A stretch of DNA of 64,000 nt from Spirosoma aureum (GTDB lineage: Bacteria > Bacteroidota > Bacteroidia > Cytophagales > Spirosomataceae): assembly GCF_011604685.1 (NCBI RefSeq), contig NZ_CP050063.1, positions 1,262,501 through 1,326,500 of the forward strand. Direction: 5' to 3'. Made by a program: the position numbers and the translations under genes. The first letter of the stretch is position 1, and every line of letters begins with the position of its first letter. The notes under the pieces were generated by a model. It saw only the letters and a program-made list of their open reading frames with translations, was not told the origin of the DNA and did not search any database. This document shows, piece after piece, positions 51,256 to 60,800 of this stretch.

Positions 51256-52035
51256 ATGTACTCTCACGAGATCGACTACAAAATCATTGGTGAAGACATC
51301 CAGATTGTAGAAATTGAACTGGACCCTAACGAAACCGTTATTGCCGAAGCGGGCTCCATGCTGTTTATGGAAGACGGCATTGAGTTTGAGACCAAAATGG
51401 GCGATGGTTCCCAGCCGAATCAGGGCTTTATGGGCAAACTGCTTCAGGCTGGTACGCGCATGATTACGGGCGAATCGCTGTTCATGACGCACTTCACCAA
51501 CCGGGGTGTAGGCAAACGTAAGGCGGCTTTTGCGGCTCCTTATCCGGGTACAGTAATGCCGGTTAACCTGGCTAATATTTTCGGCAATACGCTTATTGTT
51601 CAGAAAGATGCCTTCCTGTGTGCGGCACTGGGTACGAAATTGAGCATTCAGTTTAACCAGCGGTTAGGAGCCGGTTTTTTTGGCGGGGAAGGATTTATTC
51701 TGGAAAAACTTCAGGGCGACGGTATGGTGTTTATCCATGCAGGGGGCGTAGTTATCGAACGGACGCTGAACAATGAAACGCTTCGGGTCGATACTGGTTG
51801 TGTCGTCGGATTTGAACCCAGTATTAATTTTGATATTCAGCGGTCGGGTGGGCTGAAAAGCATGATTTTCGGTGGGGAAGGGCTATTCCTGGCAACGCTT
51901 CGCGGAACGGGTAAGGTCTGGATTCAGTCGATGCCAATTTCTAAACTCGTTCAGCGATTAGCACCTAATGGTGGACAGGCTCACAAAGAAGGCGGTTCCG
52001 TATTAGGCCAATTGGGAAATTTGTTTGAAGACTAA
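51256..52035 (+). CDS. AIM24/TIGR00266 family protein
   Basis: A 259-residue protein of the AIM24 fold (duplicated beta-barrel-like). Markers are [122 protein letters not shown] and [16 protein letters not shown]. The family is universal in bacteria and present in fungal mitochondria, with unclear function (membrane organisation suggested for yeast Aim24). Its length is usual. No partner gene is apparent. Confidence 0.92.
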   Translation: MYSHEIDYKIIGEDIQIVEIELDPNETVIAEAGSMLFMEDGIEFETKMGDGSQPNQGFMGKLLQAGTRMITGESLFMTHFTNRGVGKRKAAFAAPYPGTVMPVNLANIFGNTLIVQKDAFLCAALGTKLSIQFNQRLGAGFFGGEGFILEKLQGDGMVFIHAGGVVIERTLNNETLRVDTGCVVGFEPSINFDIQRSGGLKSMIFGGEGLFLATLRGTGKVWIQSMPISKLVQRLAPNGGQAHKEGGSVLGQLGNLFED

Positions 52036-52182
52036 CCGGATCGAGCAGCTGATGCGGGTCGTATTCGTTCGATTTGCCTGATTTACAGGGTTAGACGAAA
52101 AAAATAGTTGTTATTTTGCTTAGCTAAGACATTTTTTGGCAAAATCATGTTAATCAGTAAAATCCAATAAATCGCCGTCCAG

Positions 52183-52473
52183 ATGGAAGTCATTTGCACA
52201 AACGATAATTTCCCCGCGCCTGTACTGGCGTTCTACGCTGAGTTTGGTATTCAGACACCCAAGCGCGATCAGCTGTATACGATCCGGCAGGTTAAGCGCC
52301 ATACAACCGGTGATACGGGCGTATTGCTGAATGAGATTCAGAACCCTGAAGTGCCGGTTAAGCATCCGGTTATGGGGGAAGTCTGGTTTGAACCAACGTT
52401 CAACATCAACCGCTTCGCTACACTGCTGGGGCAGCCGGTGCGACAGGAAGAATTAGAAGATGTAAACGCCTGA
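52183..52473 (+). CDS. Small conserved hypothetical protein
   Basis: A 96-residue soluble protein (MEVICTNDNFPAPVLAFYAEFGIQTPKRDQLYTI). Other blocks are GDTGVLLNEIQNPEVPV and FEPTFNINRFATLLGQPVRQEEL. The QLYTIRQV and GVLLNEI pattern is that of a small SH3-like barrel protein common in Bacteroidota, of unknown function. It is followed by an intrinsic terminator (arms at 52496-52504 and 52519-52527). Confidence 0.7.
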   Translation: MEVICTNDNFPAPVLAFYAEFGIQTPKRDQLYTIRQVKRHTTGDTGVLLNEIQNPEVPVKHPVMGEVWFEPTFNINRFATLLGQPVRQEELEDVNA

Positions 52474-52495
52474 TCGAGCGTTTTTGTACATAGTT

Positions 52496-52527
52496 AAAAA
52501 GCCCTGCACCAAATCGCCGGGCTTTTT
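52496..52527 (+). terminator. Intrinsic terminator
   Basis: AAAAAGCCC (52496-52504) pairs with GGGCTTTTT (52519-52527) around a 14-base loop, just after the small conserved gene. Confidence 0.9.
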
Positions 52528-52536
52528 CGTTGTTGT

Positions 52537-52630
52537 TGTCATGCTGGAACACCAGCCCGGTGCCGAAGGAAGCATCTTCCCGTACTCATACAGTCCAGCT
52601 ACCGGAGATGCTTCCTTCGGCGGCATGACA
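52537..52630. repeat. Hairpin repeat element carrying the gldD start codon
   Basis: Outer arms TGTCATGC (52537-52544) and GCATGACA (52623-52630) and inner arms GCCGAAGGAAGCATCT (52562-52577) and its exact complement (52606-52621) form a nested inverted repeat. The ATG chosen for gldD (52625-52627) lies within the outer right arm. CGAAGGAAGCATCT-like hairpins are common intergenic repeats in Spirosoma- and Hymenobacter-like genomes to my recollection. Confidence 0.7.
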
Positions 52631-53224
52631 AAAACTGTGGTAAAATACGTTCTTATTCTGCTCACGGGTTTGTTTACTGCTGCCTGCGGTAGTAATTCAT
52701 CCGATAATTACACGCCTAAGCCCAAGGGCTATCCGCGTTTCGATCTGCCCGAACCGAGTTATCAACTCCTTGAGCCAACGCATCCCTATCAGTTCGAGTA
52801 CAATAAAATTGCCCGAATTCTGCCCGACACGTTTGCCCGTTCGGAGCCTCACTGGATTTTTATTAATTATCCGGCTTATCATGCCAGCGTTCAACTGACC
52901 TATAAGCCCGTTCGAAACGACATCAATCGGTTGCGTGCCATGCTGGAAGATGCGTATAAACTGGCAGCCCGGCATAACATTAAGGCATACGCCATTGAAG
53001 AGAAGAAAATTCGGATGAAGTCGGGTTTAGAGGCCAGCATCATTGATCTGTCGGGGGAGGTGCCGAGCCAGGTTCAATTTGTGACAACCGACTCGACGAC
53101 CAATTTTCTGCGGGGTGCGCTATACTTCAATACCGCCACCGAAAACGATTCACTACAACCCGTTATTCAGTACATTCGCAAGGACATCGTCCATTTGTTG
53201 AATACGCTGAAATGGCGGAAATAA
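52625..53224 (+). CDS. gldD: Gliding motility lipoprotein GldD
   Basis: A 199-residue lipoprotein: signal peptide TKTVVKYVLILLTGLFTAACG with lipobox AAC, then the GldD family pattern PKPKGYPRFDLPEPSYQLL, HWIFINYPAYHASVQLTYK and KAYAIEEKKIRMKSG, ending YIRKDIVHLLNTLKWRK. GldD is required for gliding and type IX secretion in Flavobacterium and is conserved across Bacteroidota, including non-gliders. The longest frame adds 47 residues encoded by the repeat element and lacks a signal peptide at its start. The ATG at 52625 lies inside the repeat; a GTG five codons later (VKYVLIL) is an alternative. Confidence 0.93.
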   Translation: MTKTVVKYVLILLTGLFTAACGSNSSDNYTPKPKGYPRFDLPEPSYQLLEPTHPYQFEYNKIARILPDTFARSEPHWIFINYPAYHASVQLTYKPVRNDINRLRAMLEDAYKLAARHNIKAYAIEEKKIRMKSGLEASIIDLSGEVPSQVQFVTTDSTTNFLRGALYFNTATENDSLQPVIQYIRKDIVHLLNTLKWRK

Positions 53225-53320
53225 TACCAGTTTAGGTGTTCAATCGCTGATACATGATCTCTCCTTGTCGTCGTTAGTTGCCGAACGCCCTAATCCGGAA
53301 TATTTTAACAACCTGACTCT

Positions 53321-53746
53321 ATGAAACTACTAATTTTTCTTGTTTGTCTGTCGACCACTATTGCCGTTGCGCAAACTAAAAAGCCAGCGGCTAAGGCATC
53401 ACCTAAACCTGCGGCTGCACCTGCCAAATTACCGGGACAACTTATTTACGAACAAAACTGTCTGACCTGCCATCAGGCCAATGGGTCGGGAGTTCCTAAC
53501 CTGAATCCTCCGCTTCGTGGAACGGATTGGGTTAATGGCGATAAAACCCGGCTCATCAATGTGATACTGAAAGGTCTACAGGGGCAGGAAGTTGAAGGCG
53601 ATGCCTACGATAATGCTATGCCTGCGCATGACTTTTTAACCGACGATCAGATTGCCGATGTGCTCACCTATGTTCGCAGTAATTTCGGCAATAAAGCCAG
53701 TGCGATAACCGCCGAAGAGGTGAAATCGGCCCGAGCTGCAAAGTAG
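53321..53746 (+). CDS. Exported c-type cytochrome
   Basis: A 141-residue protein with a signal peptide (KLLIFLVCLSTTIAVAQ), a Lys/Ala/Pro linker and a single class I cytochrome c domain. The heme motif is CLTCH in YEQNCLTCHQANGSG, and the axial Met is likely in YDNAMPAHDFLTDDQ. The length suits a small periplasmic or membrane-tethered electron carrier. A distal partner oxidase is not encoded nearby; the bd oxidase genes upstream use quinol, not cytochrome c. It follows gldD by 96 bases but is probably separately transcribed. Confidence 0.92.
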   Translation: MKLLIFLVCLSTTIAVAQTKKPAAKASPKPAAAPAKLPGQLIYEQNCLTCHQANGSGVPNLNPPLRGTDWVNGDKTRLINVILKGLQGQEVEGDAYDNAMPAHDFLTDDQIADVLTYVRSNFGNKASAITAEEVKSARAAK

Positions 53747-53791
53747 CGTTTTTCGTATTCGGTTTGTCGATTTTCAGGGAATACCCAAAAA

Positions 53792-55402
53792 CTATGTCTG
53801 AATCACGCCTACTGAAAATGCCTTCGTAATCGGTGCGTGATTGGCGGCTGCAATTCCTTCCGACAGGATTTGCCGGGTTTGAAGAGGATCGATGACTGCG
53901 TCGACCCAGAGTCGGGCCGCTGCGTAATACGGCGAGAGCTGTGCGTTATACTGATCCGTAATTTTTTTCAATTGCGCCTGTTCGTCCTCAGGCGTCATGG
54001 GTTGTCCTTTGGCTTTTTGAGCTGCTACCTGAATCTGGAGGAGTGTTTTTGCCGCAGAAGCCCCACTCATGACGGCCATCTGGGCCGTTGGCCAGGCCAG
54101 CATCAGGCGGGGGTCATACGCCTTTCCGCACATGGCATAATTGCCCGCGCCATAGGAGTTACCTATAACAACCGTAAATTTAGGGACGACTGAATTGGCC
54201 ATTGCGCTAACCATCTTGGCACCATCTTTAATAATGCCACCCTGTTCGGCCCGGCTACCAACCATAAAGCCCGACACGTCCTGCAAAAACACAAGTGGAA
54301 TCCGTTTCTGGTTACAGTTCATAATAAATCGGGCGGCTTTGTCGGCCGCATCGCCATAAATGACACCGCCCATCTGCATTTCGGTTGGCTGTCCGGTCCG
54401 ACCTTTGGCCTTCACAACCTTGCGTTGATTGGCGACAATGCCAACGGCCCACCCATCGATTCGGGCATAGCCGCAAATCAGTGACTGACCATAACCCGGT
54501 TTATACGCGTCGAAGGCCGAGTTATCCACAAGTCTATCCACAATTTCCTGCATATCGTAGGGTTTTACACGATCGATGGGCAGAATCTCATAAATATTAT
54601 CCGGATTTTTGGTGGGCGGGACTGGCGCTATACGATCAAAACCAGCAGTTTCGTGATGGCCAATTTTATCGAAGATTCGCTTGATCGCATCCAGACAGCT
54701 TTTGTCATCGGGGTATTTGTTATCGACTACGCCAGAGATGTCAGTATGAGTTGTTGCCCCACCAAGGGTTTCGGCATCTACATCTTCCCCAATAGAGGCT
54801 TTCACTAGATACGGGCCAGCCAGAAAAATGGAGCCGGTCCCTTCCACAATAAGCGCTTCGTCAGACATAATGGGCAGGTACGCTCCACCAGCTACACAGC
54901 TACCCATTATGGCAGCTACCTGTAGAATGCCCATGGCCGAGAGGTGCGCATTGTTGCGGAATGTACGGCCGAAATGTTCTTTATCAGCGAAGACTTCATC
55001 CTGCAAGGGGAGGTATACGCCAGCGCTATCGACAAGGTAAATAATCGGCAGATGGTTCTCCATCGCGATTTCCTGTGCCCTGAGGTTCTTTTTGGCCGTA
55101 ATCGGAAACCAGGCCCCTGCTTTTACAGTGGCATCATTTGCCACGATGACACACTGCCGTCCGGAAACATAACCAATACCGACTACGACACCGCCCGATG
55201 GACAGCCACCGTGTTCTGTATACATACCTTCGCCCGTGAACAGCCCAATTTCAACAAAAGGACGATCATCATCGATCAGATAAGCGATGCGTTCACGGGC
55301 GGTTAGTTTGCCTTTACGGTGCTGATCGTCAATTTTTTTCTGGCCGCCACCCAGTTGGGTCTGGGCTGTGCGCTGGTTTAGTTCGTCGATGAAGGCTTGC
55401 AT
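53792..55402 (-). CDS. Acyl-CoA carboxylase beta subunit (methylcrotonyl-CoA type)
   Basis: A 536-residue carboxyltransferase. Tandem crotonase-like domains are visible: KLTARERIAYLIDDD, GGVVVGIGYVSGRQCVIVANDATVKAG, the acyl-CoA-binding YLVDSAGVYLPLQDEVF, MGSCVAGGAYLPIMSDE, then biotin-side motifs DVSGFMVGSRAEQGGIIKDGAKM and VIGNSYGAGNYAMCGKAYDPR. The AVxAGxW and LVDSAG patterns are nearest methylcrotonyl- or geranyl-CoA carboxylases, but propionyl-CoA use cannot be excluded. The biotin-carrying alpha subunit is not in the window. It belongs to leucine or odd-chain degradation. Confidence 0.88.
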   Translation of the reverse strand: MQAFIDELNQRTAQTQLGGGQKKIDDQHRKGKLTARERIAYLIDDDRPFVEIGLFTGEGMYTEHGGCPSGGVVVGIGYVSGRQCVIVANDATVKAGAWFPITAKKNLRAQEIAMENHLPIIYLVDSAGVYLPLQDEVFADKEHFGRTFRNNAHLSAMGILQVAAIMGSCVAGGAYLPIMSDEALIVEGTGSIFLAGPYLVKASIGEDVDAETLGGATTHTDISGVVDNKYPDDKSCLDAIKRIFDKIGHHETAGFDRIAPVPPTKNPDNIYEILPIDRVKPYDMQEIVDRLVDNSAFDAYKPGYGQSLICGYARIDGWAVGIVANQRKVVKAKGRTGQPTEMQMGGVIYGDAADKAARFIMNCNQKRIPLVFLQDVSGFMVGSRAEQGGIIKDGAKMVSAMANSVVPKFTVVIGNSYGAGNYAMCGKAYDPRLMLAWPTAQMAVMSGASAAKTLLQIQVAAQKAKGQPMTPEDEQAQLKKITDQYNAQLSPYYAAARLWVDAVIDPLQTRQILSEGIAAANHAPITKAFSVGVIQT

Positions 55403-55589
55403 GGAATAGTCATTTTTGTAGAGACGTAAGCATACCGCTGTGGTCTCACGCGCGAACAGTTTGGAGAATCACACGAAAATTCAGTTCGTAAATGCAAGCA
55501 TACGAAAATTCTTACTGACTGACGTGTATGCGTTTTAATCCCAATGCGGATACAAGTGACAACATCGGCAGACTGGCAAGCCTGCTTGG

Positions 55590-56594
55590 CTACTTAGTAG
55601 TTGAATCGGCAGGAGTTGGAACGACCGTCGACGTAGTTATTGTCGTGCTACCAGTTGGTGTAGTGATAGCCTTGTCTTTCCGGCCAAAGAGCGAGAAATG
55701 CACGTATCGTTTGGGATTCTCACGCAGGTCGGTCAGGAGTTTTTCCAGGCTGGCCGTAGTTTTGTTGACGTTACTGTAGAGCGCTTCATCGGATGTTAAT
55801 TTACCTAAAGAACCGCGTCCGCTAGTAATGTCACCCAGAATATGTTGCAGATTTTCGATCGTTTTGTTGACACTGACGAGTGTTTGCTTCAATTGAAGCC
55901 CCTGAAGCGAATCGGCAAATGTGTCGGCTTTGGCCAGAATAGGCTTGAGTTGCTTCTCGGTTTCGATCAGTGATGCCGACAATCGGTTAACGTTTGCCAG
56001 CGTTGCCTGTAAACCAGCACGGTTCTCGGCAACAGTCAGGCCAAGCGCGCCAACCGCAGCATTAGCGCTTTTTAGCGTTTGATTAAGCACAACACCCGTT
56101 TGGTCGAACTGAGCCACCACCCGGTTTAACTGGTAGGTCAGCGAATCAACGTTGTTTAATACGGGTAATGTTTTTTCCCGGATTAGCGAGGAAAGTCCCG
56201 ATTCTTTAGCTGCAACCAGTTTGCCACCATCTTCTATTTCCGGCGCTCCGGGATTTATGCTGAGCATGATATTTTTCCCGCCCAGCAAACCATCATCGGC
56301 CAGAATGGCTTTTGACCCTTTCGTCACACGAATGTCATTTCGAAGCTCAAGAGTGACAAGCAATTTGTTGCCCTGTTCCTGTAAAATCTCGATGCGCTTA
56401 ACCTGACCAACCGATAACCCATTGATACGTACTGGGTTGGATGCTGTTAGCCCATCAATATTATCGTAAATGACCTGATACTTGCGGGTAGTAGAGAAAA
56501 AGTCAGAACCTTTCAAAAATTCGAATCCGAAATAGAGCATCATCAGGGAGATGACGGCAAGCAAACCAACCTTTACTTCCTTAGAAATTTTCAT
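55590..56594 (-). CDS. MlaD/MCE-domain membrane protein
   Basis: A 334-residue protein from the ATG at 56592-56594 (KISKEVKVGLLAVISLMMLYFGFEFLKGSDFF), the longer frame being TTG-started. One N-terminal membrane span precedes the MCE domain (YQVIYDNIDGLTASNPVRINGLSVGQVKRIEI; GLLGGKNIMLSI), then a long helical region (about residues 130-300) with NRLSASLIETEKQL and a Thr-rich C-terminal tail. MCE proteins bind phospholipids and form transport tubes between membranes. The gene follows the amidase gene (gap about 230 bases), matching the usual Bacteroidota order, and is presumably part of an Mla-like lipid transport system whose ATPase and permease are elsewhere. Confidence 0.9.
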   Translation of the reverse strand: MKISKEVKVGLLAVISLMMLYFGFEFLKGSDFFSTTRKYQVIYDNIDGLTASNPVRINGLSVGQVKRIEILQEQGNKLLVTLELRNDIRVTKGSKAILADDGLLGGKNIMLSINPGAPEIEDGGKLVAAKESGLSSLIREKTLPVLNNVDSLTYQLNRVVAQFDQTGVVLNQTLKSANAAVGALGLTVAENRAGLQATLANVNRLSASLIETEKQLKPILAKADTFADSLQGLQLKQTLVSVNKTIENLQHILGDITSGRGSLGKLTSDEALYSNVNKTTASLEKLLTDLRENPKRYVHFSLFGRKDKAITTPTGSTTITTSTVVPTPADSTTK

Positions 56595-56828
56595 GCGTGT
56601 GAGAAGGAGAACAACCCTTTGGGCCTCGCCAATCAATTTGATTGAAGGTATAACCAACTTTAGCGGCCGTTTGTCCCGCGAAGATGGGATTTTCCATGAA
56701 CGGTTGAAAGTAGGTAATTAGTAGCCTTCTGTAGATGGTCTACAGCGAGCAGTGAGTGGTGTTGATAATCAATTAATTCGTGTAGATTGTACACTCCCCA
56801 TTGAAGCTGTCAAGGGCTTGTTATAACC

Positions 56829-57749
56829 TTACCCCTCCGCTTCAATCTCCTGCTTATATTGAGCAAAGGCTTTACAGATGGCAGTGGTAATTTCTTCCTG
56901 ACCTTCTTCTGACCGTAGGTAATCTTCCTCATCTGGATTGGTCAAATAACCACTTTCGATCAGAACGCTGGGCATTGTAGTTTTCCAGAGCACAATAAAA
57001 CCTGCCTGTTTAACCCCATTACTCTTCCGGCTGGCATTCTGGCGGAAACTACGCTCCAGCTTTTCGGCAAAATTTATGCTGCTGGCTATAAATGCGTGTT
57101 GATAATTAGCCAGCATAATGGTTGCTAAGGGCGAGTTCGGATTAAAGCCCTTATAAGTTTGCTGGTAATTCTTTTCCTGTAGAATTACGGCATTTTCGCG
57201 CCGTGCCACGTCGAGGTTACTTTGGGTTCTATGCAGACCCAATGTATAGGTTTCGGTGCCATAGACCCGGCTGCTGGACGGGCTGGCGTTGCAGTGAATG
57301 GAAATAAATAAATCGGCCCGATTGCGGTTTGCAATGGCACCCCGTTCGTATAAATCGACGAAATGGTCCGAAGTCCGCGTATAAATGACCCGTACGTTTG
57401 GATACTTATCCTTAATTTTACGCCCTAATTGCAGAATCAAATTTAAGTTGATCGTTTTTTCTTTGGCGTAACGACCATGAGTACCCGGATCTTTGCCGCC
57501 GTGCCCCGCGTCAAGTACAATTGTACGAACTTGGTTGGGAGCATTGGCAGAAACTTCGGGTTCTTGGGTACCAGCCCGACGAGCTGTATCCTGATTCAGA
57601 TCCTGCATTAAAGCAGTGGGAGCAGGAAGTACAGTGAGTGCCAGCAATGGCAGGGCTACCAACAGTAATGTTGTCACTTTTCCGGGAGCCGGGAACGTGA
57701 ACCGAACACGTGTTGATTTAATAATTTTTAACAGCTGAAAACGTTTCAA
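56829..57749 (-). CDS. N-acetylmuramoyl-L-alanine amidase
   Basis: A 306-residue amidase_3 protein. The reading frame is open far upstream, but the protein probably starts at TTG 57747-57749 (KRFQLLKIIKSTRVRF, then the hydrophobic TTLLLVALPLLALTVLPA). The catalytic domain has the zinc ligands in IVLDAGHGGKDPGTHG, the Glu in YAKEKTINL, the His in FISIHCNA and the catalytic Glu in LIESGYLTNPDEE. It cleaves the amide between MurNAc and the peptide stem, for cell separation or growth. It is divergent from lptD with a 58-base gap, and precedes the MCE gene on the same strand. Confidence 0.9.
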   Translation of the reverse strand: MKRFQLLKIIKSTRVRFTFPAPGKVTTLLLVALPLLALTVLPAPTALMQDLNQDTARRAGTQEPEVSANAPNQVRTIVLDAGHGGKDPGTHGRYAKEKTINLNLILQLGRKIKDKYPNVRVIYTRTSDHFVDLYERGAIANRNRADLFISIHCNASPSSSRVYGTETYTLGLHRTQSNLDVARRENAVILQEKNYQQTYKGFNPNSPLATIMLANYQHAFIASSINFAEKLERSFRQNASRKSNGVKQAGFIVLWKTTMPSVLIESGYLTNPDEEDYLRSEEGQEEITTAICKAFAQYKQEIEAEG

Positions 57750-57807
57750 GGCGATAGCGGGATAACTGTTCGTGAATACCTTTGTAAGCCATGGGTTTAG
57801 TACCGCT

Positions 57808-60800
57808 ATGGCAAATATAATTTTTTTGATAAAACTCAAAAAAGGACACTTTATTTTACGGTCCCCGCTCATACGAGTTGTAATCTGCTTCCTTTGGACA
57901 GTCCTGTCGTTCAGCGCACTGGGGCAGAGCCAGCCGACGCTTAAGCGATCGGTTAAAGACACTATACCCACAGGCCCTGCTGCGACAAAACGGAAGCTGG
58001 TTTCTCCATCGGTTAAATCAACGCGACCTCTGGCAGCCACCACGACAACAGACGCGATCAAAGCAAGTAATTTGAACCGTGCATTGAACCCACCATCGGC
58101 TGTTCTAAATCGGCTGGGGGCTGGTTTGTCACGGTCCGCTTCTACGCAAGCTACTAAACCTCAGGCGAATACTTCATCGTCTAATCCAATTAACCGCGCA
58201 ACCCGATCGACCAAACTAGTGCGCGATACACTCAAAGGTCGTCAACCAAATCGTGTAGCCGTTAAAAAAGATAGCCTACGGTCCCGATCGATTAAAACGA
58301 CTCCAGCCGTTCGGTCGCAATCTGTCGGAAGTCAGCAAGTAATACCACCAGTTACTACGTCTGTGCAGCGCCCTGCTGATACACCCACTGTTGGGCCAAC
58401 AGGAAGTACGCCCGCAGCGCGCTCATCGGCCAACAATCCTACGTCCGTTTCACCAACCAGCACCACCACAACGCCAGCCAGCAAGACGGCAATCGCAACC
58501 ATTCCTCGTTCGCAAACGGTTCCGGTCGGTAAAACCCAGATCCGTCCGGGCATTGTATCACCCAATATTGTTCGTCCGCAGAGCAACACGGTTATTGCGC
58601 CTGACTCTGCCCGGATTGCTGCCGGTGACACTGCCAAAGCCGACTCGCTCAAAAGTGCTGACTCTTTTGCAACCACTGTCAAGTATCAGGCCAAAGATTC
58701 AACGATCTATGCTGCAGATGGACAAACAGTCGAATTGTTTGGGGAAGCCAGCGTTATTTATGGCGATATCTCCCTCAAGGCAGAATATATACGTCTGAAT
58801 TATATTACTAACGAGGTATACGCTAAAGGTCGGTATGATTCAACGTCAAAAAAATGGATTGGCCGACCTGTTTTTCAGGATGGCGAAGGGAAATATGACA
58901 CCAAAGAGATCCGCTATAATTTCAAATCCAAAAAAGGGAAGATACAGGGCGTCATTACGCAGCAGGGCGAAGGGAATGTTCGCGGGCAGAACGTAAAGAA
59001 AGATGCTGAAGATAATCTGTACATCGGTAAAGCGATTTACACGACCTGTAATCTGGAGACACCGCACTTTCACATCAATGCCAGCAAATTAAAGGTCGTT
59101 CACAACAAACAGGTAGTGGCGGGGCCATTTAATCTGGTCATTAATCAGATACCGTTGCCGCTTGGCCTCCCGTTTGGTTTCTTTCCGTTTCCAAAGAAAA
59201 AAGACATTGGCGTATCCGGTATCCTGGTGCCAACCTATGGCGAAGAACCGAATGGACGCGGGTATTATCTTCGGGATGGGGGATATTACTGGGCCGTCAG
59301 TGAAAATCTTGGGCTACAGTTCAAAGGGCAGATTTATTCGAGAGGAAGCTGGGGACTGGGGGTTGCATCAGCCTATAACAAGCGCTATCGGTACAGCGGT
59401 AGTGTGAACCTGGCCTTTAATCGCAACCGCTCCGGCGACCGGGTGGATACCTCTCAGACGCCCCGGAATGACTTCTCGTTTACATGGTCGCACTCACCTG
59501 TGCCTCGGGGGCGAGGGAGCTTTTCGGCCAATGTTAACGTCAGTAGCAACAGCTATAACCAATTTAACTCCGGCACAGGCAGCAACGCTTATATCTCCAA
59601 CGTGGCGGGGTCGTCGGTGCAGTATAGCCGCCAGTTCGGGCAGTATGCACGGGCGGGCGCTAACATCCGGGTAAACCAGCAGTTTGGGCAGGTAAACCCA
59701 CAAACGCTCATTCGTGAAAATGGTAAAACGGATGTGTCTTCGGATTTCAACTTCGGTATCAATCAGATTGCGCCCTTTGCACTTAAAGGGGGAACAGGGC
59801 GTTGGTATGAAAGCTTCCGCGTTGGACTAGACGTTAGCGGTTCCATCGGTATCAGTAACACCATCCGCACGCAGGTCGATACCAGTGGTTTGGGCTTTCC
59901 CGTTGTTACAGACCTAAGAACAATCAGCAGTGTCCAGCGGGCATTGGACAGTATTGCGCGGGCAACGGCTATCCGAAATGGCGTACCAGAACCCGATCCG
60001 AACCTGATTGCATTTAACATGCAGAACCTGAACCGGATCTGGCAAAATCGTACCATTCAGGCTAATTACAGCATTCCTATTTCATTACCGAACTTTAAAC
60101 TTCTTCGCTACATAAACCTCACGCCAGGGTTTTCATTACAGGGTAGCATTTATACCAAGAAGCTCAAGTACACGTATTTAGGTTACCAAAACACAGTAGC
60201 AATCGACCCAGCTACGGGGCTGTATTTATCGGATCGGAATAAGGTTCGGATCGACACGATGCGGGGTTTCTTCCCGTCCTATAATTTTTCGGCTAACGTG
60301 AGTATGAACACGCGCTTCTATGGCACGTATTTCATCCGGGGAAAGCGTATTGAAGCCATTCGTCATACGGTAGCGCCTTCCATTTCTTTCAGCTATGTTC
60401 CTGACTTTACCAATCCATCATTTGGCCAGTTTCAGGTTTTATCCGGCGAAGGAAGTCTCGCGAGTCTGCCCGAATACCGCCGGACGCTATCGGTATTTCG
60501 TGGGTTGGGCGGTAGCGGTTCCAGCAGTAGCACCGAATCGGCCTTTATTACGTTTGGCATCGTGAACCAGCTGGAGATGAAGGTGCGAACGCGGGGTGAT
60601 TCGGCGGGGCAGGACTTTAAGAAGATTCCAATTTTTGATAACATCAGTATCAACGGGAGCTATAATCTGCTCGCGCCCGATTATAAACTGTCGCCCATTT
60701 CAATCAGCGCCAATACGCAGATTTTCAAGAATGTTAGCTTTAACTTCTCGTCTACGTTCGATCCCTACGCATCGCGCCCTTACGGCGGAACGGCCTATTA

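Noticed and set aside
57750..58061. Long N-terminal extension of the amidase
   Set aside because: It would overlap the start of lptD on the opposite strand and lacks any domain; a TTG start just before a membrane segment gives a normal amidase.
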